Below, piece by piece: positions 51,940-63,456 of a DNA stretch of 64,000 nucleotides. Origin of the DNA: Peromyscus leucopus (Eukaryota; Chordata; Mammalia; Rodentia; Cricetidae); contig NC_051071.1 in NCBI RefSeq assembly GCF_004664715.2, positions 3,621,501 through 3,685,500 on the forward strand. The letters run 5' to 3'. A program made the position numbers and the translations under genes. Under the pieces are notes generated by a model. The model was not told where the DNA came from, did no database searches, and saw only the letters and a list, made by a program, of their open reading frames with translations. The first letter of the stretch is position 1. Every line of letters starts with the position of its first letter.

Positions 51940-54030
51940 TAAAGCTACAATTACCCTGATACCCAAACCACACAAAGATGCAACAAAGAAAGAGAATTAC
52001 AGACCAATCTCCCTCATGAACATTGATGCCATAAAATATTGGCAAATTGAAGCCAAGAACACATCAAAAACATTATCCACCATGACCAAGAAGGCTTCAT
52101 CATAGGGATGCAAGGAAGGTTCAACATACAAAAATCTGTCAATGTAATACACCATATAAACAAACTGAAAGAAAAAAACCACATGATCATCTCATTAGAT
52201 ACTGAAAAAGCCTTTGACAAAATCCAACACCCCTCCATGATAAAAGTCCTAGAAAGATCAGGAATACAAGAAATATACCTACACAAAATGAGGGCAATTT
52301 ACAGCAAGCCGACAGCCATCATCAAATTAAATGGAGAGAAACTCAAAGCTATTCCACTAAAATCAGGAACAAGACAAGGTTGTCCACTCTCCCCATATTT
52401 ATTCAATACAGTACTTGAAGTTCTAGCTAGAGCAATAAGACAACAAAAGGAGATCAAGGGGATAGAAATTGGAACGGAAGAAGTCAAATTTTCACTATTT
52501 GCAGATGATATTATAGTATACATAAGTGACCCCAAAAATTCCACTAGGGAACTCCTACAGTTGATAAACAACTTCAGTAATGTGGCAGGATACAATATCA
52601 ACTCAAAAAAATCAGTGGCCCTCCTATATACAACTGATAAATAGGCTGAGAAAGAAATCAGAGAAACAATACCCTTTATAATAATATAAGTCACAAGTAA
52701 TATAAAATAACTTGGGCTTACTCTAACTAAGCAAGTGAAAGACCTGTATGATAAGAACTTTAAGTCTCTGAAAAAAGAAATTGAAGAAGGTATCAGAAAA
52801 TGGAAAGTGGAAAGATCTCCCATGCTTATGGATAGGTAGGATTAACATAGTAAAAAATGTCAATCTTACCAAAACCAATCTACAAATTCAATGCAATCCC
52901 CATCAAAATCCCAACACAATGCTTCACAGACCTGGAAAGAACAATACTCAACTTCATATGGAAAAACAAAAAACCCAGGATAGCTAAAATAATCCTGTAC
53001 AATAAAGCAACCTCTGAAGGCATCACCATCCCTGACCTCAAGCTCTACCATAGAGCTGTAGTAATAAAAAACAGCTTGGTACTGGCATAAAAACCGACAT
53101 GTGCACCAACAGAATAGAAATGAAGACCCTGACATTAATCTGCACACCTATGAACACCTGATTTTTGACAAAGAAGCCAAAATTGTACAAGGGAAAAAGA
53201 AAGCATCTCCAACAAATGGTGCTGGCATAACTGGATGGCAACAGGTATAAGATTGCAAATAGATCCAAATCTGTCATGCACAAAACTCAAGTTCAAGTGG
53301 ATCAAAGACCCCACATAAATCCAGGTACACTAAACTTGATGGAAGAGAATGTAGAAAGTAGTCTTGAATGCATTGGCACAAGAGACCATTTCCTAAATAT
53401 AACAACAGTAGCACAGACACTGAGAGCAACAATTAATAAATGGGACCTCTGAAACCGAGAAGCTTTTGTAGGACAAGGACATGGTCAACAAGACAAAATG
53501 ACAGCCTACAGAAGGGGAAAACATCTTCACCAACCCCACATCTGACAGAGGGCTGATACAAAATATACAAAGAATTCAAGAAACTAGACATCAAAATACT
53601 TAACAATCCAATTTAAAAATGGGCCATAGAGCTAAACAGAGAATTCTCAACAGAAGAATCTCAATTGGCCAAAAGACATTTAAGGAACTGCTCAGCATCC
53701 TTAGTCATCGGGGAAACACAAATTAAAATGACATCTGAGATACTATCTTACACCTGTCAGAATGGCTAAGATCAAAAACACTGATGACAGCTTACGTTGG
53801 GGAAGATGCAGAACAAGGGAAACACTCCTCCACTGTTGGTGGGAGTACAAACTTGTACAACCACTTTGGAAATCAGTATGGCAGTTTCTCAGAAAATTGG
53901 GAATCAATCTACCTCAAGACCCAGCTATACCACTCTTGGGCATATACCCAAGGAATGCTCAATCATACCACAAGGACACATGCTCAATTTTGTTCTTAGC
54001 AGCATTATTTGTAATAGCCAGAACCTAGAT
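51940..54030 (+). pseudogene. LINE-1 ORF2 remnant (RT and C-terminal domain) of copy 3
   Basis: ORF2p supplies endonuclease and reverse transcriptase for target-primed reverse transcription. Frames 51878-52105 and 52108-52644 cover the RT palm; the catalytic FADD is kept at 52498-52509. 52857-53090 covers part of the thumb region ('[19 protein letters not shown]'). The Cys-rich motif near the C-terminus is at about 53800-53870 ('[16 protein letters not shown]'), with the last Cys of the motif replaced by Tyr. Many stops and frameshifts; no function. Confidence 0.9.
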
Positions 54031-54394
54031 ACAACCTAGATGTCCCTCAAATGAATAATGGATAAAGAAAATGTGGTACATATACACAATGGAGTACTAT
54101 TCAGCAGTTAAAAAACAACGATATCATGAAATTTTCAGGCAAATGAATGGAACCAGAAAATATTATCCTTAGTGAGGTAACCCAGACTCAGAAGGACAAA
54201 CATGGTATTTACTCACTCATAAGTGGATACTAAATGTAAAAGAAAGAATAACCAGACTACAACCCAAAGCTCCAGAGAAGCTAGGAACAAGGAGGACCCT
54301 AAGAGAGACACATAGATCACCCAGTGAAGGAGAAATAGATGAGATGTACATGAGCAAACTGGGGGGAAAGGGGGTAATGAGGGCAAGTGATGAG

Positions 54395-54702
54395 TGTAGT
54401 GGGTAGCCATTCCAGCTTGGATCTGGAAGTTCCAACCCCCATTGAGACTCTGGCAACTGTCATGCCTACAAGGCGGGGCCAGGGGAGGCGCTTGGAGACC
54501 CGAGAGCTAGATGGTTAAGCACTCTCTCTGTGCCGGGACCCTGAACGGTAGAGGTGGACCGAGCAGAGCTTCAGAGAACACAGCTGGATTGTGATACACC
54601 TTCCCCAGACCCTGCGACCTACCTATCCCTTAATTTGTGAGTTACGCCATTAAATAAATATCCTTTTAGCTACGTGGAGTGGCCATAATAATTTCACCAA
54701 TA
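54395..54702 (+). mobile_element. Solo LTR inside LINE-1 copy 3, 6-bp target duplication
   Basis: 308 bp starting TGTAGTGGGTAGCC and ending TTTCACCAATA, flanked by GATGAG at 54389-54394 and 54703-54708. Contains an ATTAAATAAATA polyadenylation region at 54650-54661. The 6-bp duplication suggests a class II ERV; the internal region was lost, presumably by LTR-LTR recombination. Confidence 0.78.
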
Positions 54703-55558
54703 GATGAGGGATGAGAACATAAGTGAATGGGAGGTTTGAGCTGGTACATGGACAGAGCGAGAGAGTAAGGAAGAGATACCATGAAAAGTGACGACATCAT
54801 GGTAATAGGGAGAAACAGGGTACTAGGGAAGTTCCCAGGAATCCATAAGGATGACCCCACCTTAGACTACTAGCAATCGTCGAGAGGGTGCCTGAACTGG
54901 CCTACTCCAGTAATCAAATTAGTGAATACCCTGTCATCATAGAGCCTTCATTCAGTAACCGACGGAAGCAGATAAAGAGATTCATGGCCTGGCGCCATGC
55001 CAAGCTCCAGGAGTCCAATCAATGAGAGAAAGGAGGGATTCAATGGCAAGTGACATAGAGATCATGATGGGAAAACATACGGAGTTGGCCAGCCAAACTA
55101 GTAGAACCTCATGAACTGTGGACCAATACCTGTGGAGCACCCATGGTACTGGACTAGGCCCTCCAGATAGGTGAGACAGTTGTTTAGCTTGAACTGGATA
55201 GGGGGCCCCCAGGTAGTGGGATCAGGATGGATCCCTGGTGCATGAGCGGGCTTTTTGGACCCCAGTGCCTATGATGGGGCACCTTGTGCAGCCTTGGTTC
55301 AGGGGGAAGGAGCTTGGACCTGCCTTAACTGATGTACCAGGCTCTGCTGACTTCCCATGGGAGACCTTACCTTGGAGGTGGGAATGGGGAATGGGTTGTG
55401 GGGGAAGGCTGAGGGGCAGGGGGAGGGAGGAGAGGGGGATCTATGGTTGGTATGTAAAATGAATAGAAAAATTCTTAATAATAGTAATAAAAGAACTGAT
55501 GGCATGTTTGAGGCAGTCTCATTACCAATAGGGAGAACCTACTAGAAAGATTTCTTAC

Positions 55559-55819
55559 CAAGAGCTGCTGCACAGCAGAGTCAATGGGTCAAATCCAGCA
55601 AGCAGAAGATGTGGCAGCCATTCTTTATATTTTGTTTGTGCTTTAACTGCATAACTTATAAATTCAGATGTATGATTCCAAGGAGCCAACAGGCAAACTT
55701 TCTTTAAAAAGCAGCAAAACATTGAAAACTTCTCATACTTGAGGCAGTATGCCAAGTGAAGTTCATTTAACTGGGCTCCATACTTCAAAAGAATGTTCAC
55801 AATTCCAACGAAGTCACAG
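55559..55819 (-). CDS. Asb14: Ankyrin-repeat coding exon of the same ASB-family gene (probably Asb14)
   Basis: A 261-nt exon with acceptor TTTTTGGTGAAG on the minus strand and a GTAAGA donor starting at 55558. One base completes an upstream codon, 86 codons follow and two bases (TG) remain, exactly the phase needed by the 42600-42730 exon. The peptide has an ankyrin-like helix [19 protein letters not shown], then WNHTSEF and [17 protein letters not shown], which I recognise from ASB-family C-terminal halves. The start is set by the acceptor and an upstream in-frame TGA in the intron. The exon supplying the preceding two bases was not found between here and 64000; a LINE-1 fills 59042-64000, so it may lie further away. 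A LINE-1 on the opposite strand ends 61 bp from the donor. Confidence 0.87.
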
Positions 55820-55821
55820 CT

Positions 55822-56238
55822 TCACCAAAAAGTAAAAGAAAACACAAAGAAGTTTAAAAATTAGATTTCTACACAACAAATACTTCTTAACAAATTTTTA
55901 ATAGTAGTTAAAAATGAGAACAAGAATGGCAGTTGGGATAACCAGTGGCTTTTACATGCAATGGAATTGAAATGAGGTAATGAAGAAAACTTTTACATCT
56001 CAATCCCTCTGCACTGTTATGCTTACAACTATAAGATTTTTAAAAGTACCTTGACAAAGACACCTTTTTTAGCTATAATATTTTGTATAATTAAGCATTT
56101 CTCCTAAAAATTTTTTAAAGTTAATGAACAACATGGTAAGTCCCTGAAGATTAATTCATTCTAGAAAGCTCCACGTTATGTAGCCTTAGCCAATTTCCAC
56201 TCTTTTATATTTGGCCAGATTGTATTATAGCTATCACA
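55822..56238. other. Intronic sequence upstream of the 55559-55819 exon
   Basis: AT-rich, no repeat recognised. Contains the acceptor region of the exon at its left edge. Confidence 0.4.
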
Positions 56239-56253
56239 CAGGAAAGCTTTTCT

Positions 56254-56434
56254 TTTCTTTTTCTTTTCTTTTTTTTTTTTTTTTTTTGATTTTTCGAGAT
56301 AGAGTTTCTCTGTGTAGCTTTGCGCCTTTCCTGGATCTTGCTCTGTAAACCAGGCTGGCCTCGAACTCAGAAAGATCCACCTGCCTCTGCCTCCGGAGTG
56401 CTGGGATTAAAGGCGTGCACCACCACCGCCCGGC
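56254..56434 (-). mobile_element. Young B1 SINE, antisense, with 15-bp target duplication
   Basis: Poly-T at 56267-56287, then 'GAGATAGAGTTTCTCTGTGT', 'GCTTTGCGCCTTTCCTGG' and the end 'CACCACCGCCCGGC'. Flanked by CAGGAAAGCTTTTCT at 56239-56253 and 56435-56449. Confidence 0.96.
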
Positions 56435-56449
56435 CAGGAAAGCTTTTCT

Positions 56450-57308
56450 AATGAACATACTTAACTTACATTTTAAAGTTAATCTTCTTTATTAGGTACT
56501 TTTATGAAATAAGCATGTATCATTTTTATCTATTAAATAGGCTGTTTAAAAAAAAGATCATCCAATACTGACAGATGAACTGAAACTGACTGAAAGCAGA
56601 CATGATCCTTATTTGAGAGAGCCACTTGGCAAGACCATCAAAACAGGTAGGGCTACAAAAAGAGCATAGACCCTGAAGTCACCTAAAGTGAGTTACTCTA
56701 CTTTTCTGGCACTACATAAGTATTTATGAAAATAAATAAATAAATGAAATACTACATATATAATAAATATACTTATTTAGGTAAATATGTCTATATACAT
56801 TTAAATATACTTATGTAAATAAATATAAAGTGTATATAAGTATTAAATTTTTCAGACTTCTTATTCAGTAATATAATCTTTGGAAATTTGTCCAAAAGAC
56901 AAAATTGAAGATAAATTGTAACCAATTGGAGAAATATGTTAGAAAAACACAACCTAAACATTCAACAAAGAATCAGGTAAATAAGCATAACATATTATAG
57001 CCATCAAAAACTGCAATTTTGAGTTACATGTCCATATTTTAAAAACTCTTCATAATGTTAAGTTTCACAAAGAATAATAAACATAGGCACTCACTGTGCA
57101 CACAACTGATAAAGAAGTTATACAGGAATAAAATTATTGTCCCTTTGAACTTGGCATTATATCATTTAAAAGAATTATAAATGTTAAAATATTTTCAATA
57201 ATTATAATACAGACTCTAGAAAAGAATAAGATTTTTATGTTAAATAAATGTAAAATGTCTAAACTACAGTCATGTGAGAACAACTAGTTCTTAAGACACA
57301 TAAAACTT
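56450..57308. other. Unassigned AT-rich sequence
   Basis: Includes an AAATA-rich stretch (56725-56840). No gene or repeat family recognised. Confidence 0.4.
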
Positions 57309-57445
57309 GACAAGTGCAGTATAGCATGCACCTTTAATGCTAACACTTGAGAGGCAGAGGCAGGTGGATCTAGAGCCAGCCTGGTGTACTTAGGTCAGCC
57401 AGAAGTACATATTGAGACCCTGTTTCAGAAAGAAAAAAAAAGATT
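57309..57445 (+). mobile_element. Old B1 SINE
   Basis: 'GCACCTTTAATGCTAACACT', 'AGAGGCAGAGGCAGGTGGAT' and 'GAGACCCTGTTTCAG' plus an A-rich tail. Confidence 0.8.
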
Positions 57446-58689
57446 CTCTAATGAGGAAAACAAAAAAATGGAGAAAGCTTATACTGTATACAAGCCTGGA
57501 AAAATCAAAGTATAGGATGAAGCTATTTTTAAGCAAATTATAAACTCAATGTTCATCAATCTCTAAATACTTTTCAGAAGTACCTTTCAAATTAAAGCAA
57601 TAGGCCCAATCATTAATCTGAGGAAAGTATAATAAAGAGTATAAAATTCCTTAAAAGTCTATAAATACATGTGCAATGATGTATTTATTGTAAATATAAA
57701 CTTATCCTAAGTGTCCAAATTCGTCAAACATTTGTAGTAGATCTATTCATCCCCCTACAATACCACAAGAAAAATTCTCAGAACATTGTTTAATCTTGCA
57801 TTTCAAGTTTAATTCTAGAATTACTTTCATCCAATGTATTTTCTCTTAATTAGTATCCTAGAAAACATGCTTAATAAACTAACCCCAAACTTCTTCCAAT
57901 TAGTATACTCACACAGCCTGTGTTAAAAGGAGAAAGAGCACACTCTGAAAAGGTCAGTGCTACAATATAGGCGCCTCCCTTTTGCAACAAAATTATCATT
58001 CCCAAGGAAAACAGCAAGTGTGAAATATGCTGAAGAATCATAAGACATTGTCAGCACACTGAGCATCTGCCACAGTTAGTGTAAAAGATCCCAAACACAA
58101 AGGAATGCTCCATATGGCCTTGATTATTCCATGTCATTAAGCACAGTAAATTATCAGTGTTAGTTAATCTTTGGTTAAAATATAAACAATATGGATATAT
58201 CTATATATGTCTCTCTATCCCAAGCCCTGATGAAAAATTGGGTAAGCTCTTCAGATCCTAGAGGGAGAAAAAGTCTATCCTGCAGACACAAACACGAAGA
58301 ATTAACTATGACATAAAGAGACAGATCATTGCCTAAATAGTGAACAATCTGAGGAAGTGAATTATCTGAGTAAAAAGAGAAATTTAAAAACTAAAACCCA
58401 GCAAAAACTTTATTTGATGGCCATTTTTTCACCATTATGGTGTTTGATGTTTAGAAAAATAGATGGAAATAGGGTACTTACATAAAAGAAATACAGTGAT
58501 AGAAAATTCTACACGAAACATGGTTTACTTTAATCAAATAGAAATGGACAAACATTTGGGGCATTTCATGTTCAATTAGTGAACAAAATGCTTAAGCATC
58601 TTATTAGCTAATTATCAAAATGCCATGGGGTTTTAGCCATTGGCTAAAAATAAAACGAGAGCACTAAGCTTTGTCTTATGTACCCACTT
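57446..58689. other. Unassigned intronic sequence
   Basis: Mostly AT-rich. An open stretch near 57890-58040 on the minus strand was examined as an exon and not accepted. Confidence 0.4.
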
Positions 58690-58701
58690 AAGAAAATTAG
58701 A

Positions 58702-58856
58702 GGCGGGCGGTGGTGGCGCATGCCTTTAATCCCAGCACTCGGGAGGCAGAGGTAGGCTGATCTCTGTGAGTTCGAGGCCAGCCTGGGCTACCAAGTGAGT
58801 CCCAGGAAAGGCGCAAAGCTACACAGAGAAACCCTGTCTCGAGAAAAAAAAAAAAA
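58702..58856 (+). mobile_element. Young B1 SINE with 12-bp target duplication
   Basis: 'GGCGGGCGGTGGTGGCGCAT' to 'AACCCTGTCTCGAG' and an A-tail. Flanked by AAGAAAATTAGA at 58690-58701 and 58857-58868. Internal 'AGGAAAGGCGCAAAGCTACA' as in the 7372 copy. Confidence 0.96.
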
Positions 58857-59061
58857 AAGAAAATTAGAATTGACACAATGACTCCTATGAACCTAATGTG
58901 AAAAGAGTAACCAGTATCAGTAAGACACACAGACAAAATAAGCTCTGCTAAACTACATTCTCCTTCTATGGTCGGAAATAAGAGTACGAATTTATTCTTG
59001 CAATCTCTCAATTCCCATACTCCTCCCCATTCAAAGTCATTCTTTTTTTTTTCAATTTTAT

Positions 59062-59400
59062 TTATTTTATTTTACAATACCATTCAGTTCTACATATCAG
59101 CCATGGGTTTCCCTATTCTCCCCCCTCCAACACCCTCCCTTACCCACAGCCTACCCCCCATTCCCACCTCCTCCAGGGCAAATCCTCCCCCGAAAACTGC
59201 GATCAACCTGAGAGACTCAGTCCAGGCAGGTCCAGTCCCTTCCTCCCAGACTGAGCCAAGTGTCCCTGCATAAGCTCCAGGTTTCAAACAGCCAATCATG
59301 CAATGAGCACAGGACTTGGTCCCACTGCCTAGTTGCCTCCCAAACTGATCAAGCCAATCAACTGTCACACCTATTCAGAGGGCCTGATCCAGCTGGGGGG
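59062..59400 (-). other. 3' UTR of LINE-1 copy 4
   Basis: Reverse-complement match to 49313-49620 of copy 2, including the G-rich stretch (C-rich here, 59118-59190). Its start, about 59376-59400, contains the GATCAGGCCCTC sequence that forms one side of the deletion junction in copy 2. Confidence 0.9.
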
Positions 59401-59807
59401 CCCCTCAGCCTTTGGTTCATAGTTCATGTGTTTCCATTCATTTGGTTATTTTTTTTCAATAATTGAGTAAAACCAAAATTTATTATAAGCCACAGTCGTC
59501 CTAGGGACCTCCATGCTATATATATAGCCTCCATGGTTCTATGGGTTGTGATCTGATTGTTCTTTATTTTATATCTGGAATCCACTTATGAGTGAGTACA
59601 TACCATGACTGTCTTTCTGGGTTTGGGTTACCTCACTCAGGATGATTTTTTCTAGTTGCATCCATTTGCCTGCAAATTTCATGCTTTCATTGTTTTTCTC
59701 TGCTGAGTAGTACTCCATTGTGTATATGTACCACATTTTTTTCATCCATTCTTCTGTTGACAGGCATCTAGGTTGTTTCTAGGTTCTGGCTATTACAAAT
59801 AGTGCTG

Positions 59808-62800
59808 CTATGAACATAGCTGAGCATGTATCTTTATAGTATGAAACAGCATTCCTTGGGTATATGCCCAAGAGTGGATGGCTGGGTCTTGAGGTAGTTC
59901 GATTCCTAATTTTCTGATAGACCGCCATACTGATTTCCACAGTGGTTGTACAAGTTTACATTCCCACCAACAGTGGAGGAGTGTTCCCTTTGCTCCACAT
60001 CCTCTCCAACACTGGCTGTCAGTGGTGTTTTTGATCGTAGCCATTCTGACAGGTGTAAGGTGGTATCTCAAGAGTCGTTTTGATTTGCATTTCTCTGATG
60101 ATTAAGGATGTTGAGCATTTCTTTAAATGTCTTTCAGCCATTTGTAGTTCTTGTTTTGTGAATTCTCTGTTTAGCTCTTTAGCCCATTTTTAATTGGACT
60201 GTTCAGTATTTTGATGTCTAGTTTCTTGAGTTCTTTATATACTGTGGAGATCAATCCTCTGTCAGATGTGGGGTTGGTGAAGATCTTTTCCCATTCTGTT
60301 GGCTGTCTTTTTGTCTTATTGACTGTGTCTTTTGCCCTGCAAAAGCTTCTCAGTTTCGAGAGGTCCCATTTATTAACTGTTGTGCTCAGGGTCTGTGCTG
60401 TTGGTGTTTTATTTAGGAAATGGTCTCCAGTGCCAATGCATTCAAGAGTGCTTCCTACTTTCTTTTCTATTAAGTTTAGTGTAACTGGATTTATGTTCAG
60501 GTCTTTGATCCACTTGAACTTGAGTTTTGTGCATGGTGACAGATATGGATCTATTTGTAATCTTTTACATATTGACATCCAGTTATGCCAGCACCATTTG
60601 TTGAAGATACTTTCTTTGTTCCATTGTATAGTTTTGGCTCCTTTGTCAAAAACCAGGTGTTCATATGTGCATGGATTAATGTCAGAGTCTTCAATTCGAT
60701 TCCATTGGTCCGTATGTCGGTTTTTATACCAGTACCAAGTTGTTTTTATTACTATAGCTCTATAGTAGTAGAGTTTGAGGTCAGGGATGGTGATGCCTCC
60801 AGAGGTTGCTTTATTATACAGGATTCTTTTAGCTATCCTGGGTCTTTTGTTTTTCCATATGAAGTTGAGTATTTTTCTTTCCAAGTCTGTGAAGAATTGT
60901 GTTGGGATTTTGATGGGGATTGCATTGAATCTGTAGATTGCTTTTGGTAAGATTGCCATTTTTACTATGTTAATCCTACCTATCCATGAGCATGGTAGAT
61001 CCTTCCATTTTCTGATACCTTCTTCAATTTCTTTCTTTAGAGATTTAAAGTTCTTGTCAAAAAGGTCCTTCACTTGTTTAGTTAATGTTATTCCAAGGTA
61101 TTTTATATTATTTGTGGCTATTGTAAAGGGTGAGGTTTCTCTGACTTCTTTCTCAGCCCTTTTATCATTTGTGTATAGGAAGGTTACTGATTTTTTTTGA
61201 GTTGATCTTGTATCCTGCCACTTTACTGAAGGAGTTTATCAGCTGTAGGAGTTCCCTGGTAGAGTTTTTTGGGTCACTTATGTATACTATCATATCATCT
61301 GCAAATAGTGAAAGTTTGACTTCTTCCTTGCCAATTTGTATCCCTTTGATCTCCTTTTGTTGTCTTATTGCTATAGCTCGAACTTCTAGTACTATATTGA
61401 ATAAATATGGGGAGAGTGGACAGCCTTGTCTTGTTCCTGAATTTAGTGGTATCACTTTGAGTTTCTCTCCATTTAATTTGATGTTTGCTGTTGGCTTGCT
61501 ATAAATTGCTTTTATTATGTTTAGAAATGTTCCTTGTATTCCTGATCTTTCTAAGACCTTTACCATGAAGAGGTGTTGGATTTTGTCAAAGGCTTTTTCA
61601 GCATCTAAGGAGATGATCATGTGGTTTTTTTCTTTCAGTTTTTTTATATGGTGTATTACATTGACTGATTTTCCTATGTTGAACCATCCTTGCATCCCTG
61701 GGATGAATCCTACTTGGTCGTGATGGATGATTGTTTTGATGTATTCTTGGATTCGGTTTGCCAATATTTTGTTGAGTATTTTTGCCTCAATGTTCATGAG
61801 GGAGATTGGTCTATAGTTCTCTTTCTTTGTTGCATCTTTGTGTGGTTTGGGTATCAGGGTAATTGTAGCCTCATAAAAAGAGTTTGGTAGTGTTCCTTCT
61901 GTTTCTATTGTGTGGAAAACTTTGAAGAGTATTGGTATTAGTTCTTCTTTGAAAGTCTGGTAGAATTCTGCACTGAAACCATCTGGTCCTGGGCTTTTTT
62001 TGCTTGGGAGACTTTTGATGACTGTTTCTATTTCTTTAGGGGTTATTGGTCTATTTAAATGATTTATCTGGTCTTGATTTAATTTTGGTATGTGGTATTT
62101 ATCCAGAAAATTGTCCATTTCTTCCTGGTTTTCCATTTCTGTGGAGTACAGGTTTTTGAAGTGTGATCTGATGATTCTCTGGATTTCCTCATTGTCTGTT
62201 GTTATGTCTCCCTTTTCATTTCTGATTTTGTGAATTTGGGTGCTCTCTCTTTGCCTTTTGGTTAATTTGGCTAGGGGTTTGTCCATCTTGTTGATTTTTT
62301 CAAAGAACCAACTCTTTGTTTCATTGATTTTTTTTGTATTGTTCTCTTGTTTTCTATTTCGTTGATTTCAGCCCTCAATTTGATTATTTCCTGGCGTCTA
62401 TTTCTCCTGGGTGAGTTTGTTTCTTTTTGTTCTAGAGCTTTCAGTTGTGCTGTTAATTCATTGGTATGGGATTGCTCCATCTTCTTTATGTGTGCATTTA
62501 GCTATGAATTTTCCTCTTAGCACTGCTTTCATAGTGTCCCATAAGTTTGGGTATGTTGTACTTTCATTTTCACTGAATTCTAGGAAATCTTTAATTTCTT
62601 TCTTTATTTCTTCCTTGACCCATTGATGTTTCAGGTGAGCATTGTTCAGTTTCCATGAGTTTGTGGGTTTTCTATAATTTTTGTTGTTGTTGAGGTCTAA
62701 CTTTAAGGCATGGTGGTCTGATAAGATACAGGAGGTTATTTCAATTTTTTTGTATCTGTTGAGATTTGTTTTGTGGCCAAGCATGTGGTCAATTTTTGAG

Positions 62801-63390
62801 AAGGTTCCATGGGGTGCTGAGAAGAAGGTATATTCTTTTGTGTTAAGATGGAATGTTCTGTAGATATCTATTAAGTCCATTTGAGTCATAACATCTGTTA
62901 GGTCCTTTATTTCTTTGTTAAGTTTCAGTCTGGTAGATCTGTCATTTGGTGGGAGTGGTGTGTTAAAATCTCCCACTACTCATGTGTGGGGTTTGATGTG
63001 TGTTTTAAAATTAAGTAGTGTTTCTTTTATGAATGTGGGTGCTTTTATATTTGGAGCATAAATGTTTAGAATCAAGACTTCATCTTGGTGGATTTTTCCC
63101 GTGATAAATATGTAATGTCCATCCTGATCTCCTTTGATTGATTTTAGTTTGAAGTCTATTTTATTAGATATTAGGATAGCTACACCAGCTTGTTTCTTAG
63201 GTCCATTTGCTTGGAAAGCCTTTTCCCAGCCCTTTACTCTGAGGCAGTGTCTGTCTTTGAAGTTAAGGTGTGTTTCTTGTATGCAGCAGATGGATGTGTC
63301 CTGTTTTCTTATCCATTCTGTTAGCCTGTGTCTTTTTATAGGTGAGTTGAGACCATTGATATTGATGGATATTAATGACCAGTGATTGTT
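59808..63390 (-). pseudogene. LINE-1 ORF2 (endonuclease and reverse transcriptase), copy 4, several breaks
   Basis: Endonuclease segments in order: '[16 protein letters not shown]' near 63350, 'CIQETHL' near 63270, 'NIYAPN' near 63060, 'GDFNTPL' at about 62970 and 'SDHHAL' near 62700. A TGA at 62980-62982 interrupts just before GDFN. Frameshifts follow near 62475 and 62280. RT covers 62286-61165, with FADD at 61294-61305. A T8 run at 61191-61198 shifts frame; 61073-60171 holds the thumb and later region. Breaks near 60186 and 60072 precede the Cys-rich motif ([18 protein letters not shown], complete) at about 59960-60020. Confidence 0.93.
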
Positions 63391-63456
63391 AATTCCTGTT
63401 ATTTTTTGTGGTTGTGTTGTGTTGTGTTGTCTTCTTTGGTGTATATTGGAGTGGGA

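Larger units (their letters stand above)
51933..55497 (+). mobile_element. LINE-1 copy 3: 5'-truncated, from mid-RT of ORF2 to 3' end
   Basis: Begins within the RT domain of ORF2 ('[20 protein letters not shown]'), continues through the C-terminal Cys-rich region, a long 3' UTR and an A-rich end near 55497. A 308-bp LTR interrupts the 3' UTR. 55380-55440 is G-rich. The copy is antisense to the host gene. No clear target duplication was found. Confidence 0.93.

Noticed and set aside
57890..58045. Minus-strand open stretch with a pyrimidine-rich start and a GTGAGTAT donor, possibly another ASB exon
   Set aside because: Each possible GT donor leaves zero or one base, while the 55559-55819 exon needs two. 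The peptide does not resemble an ankyrin repeat clearly.
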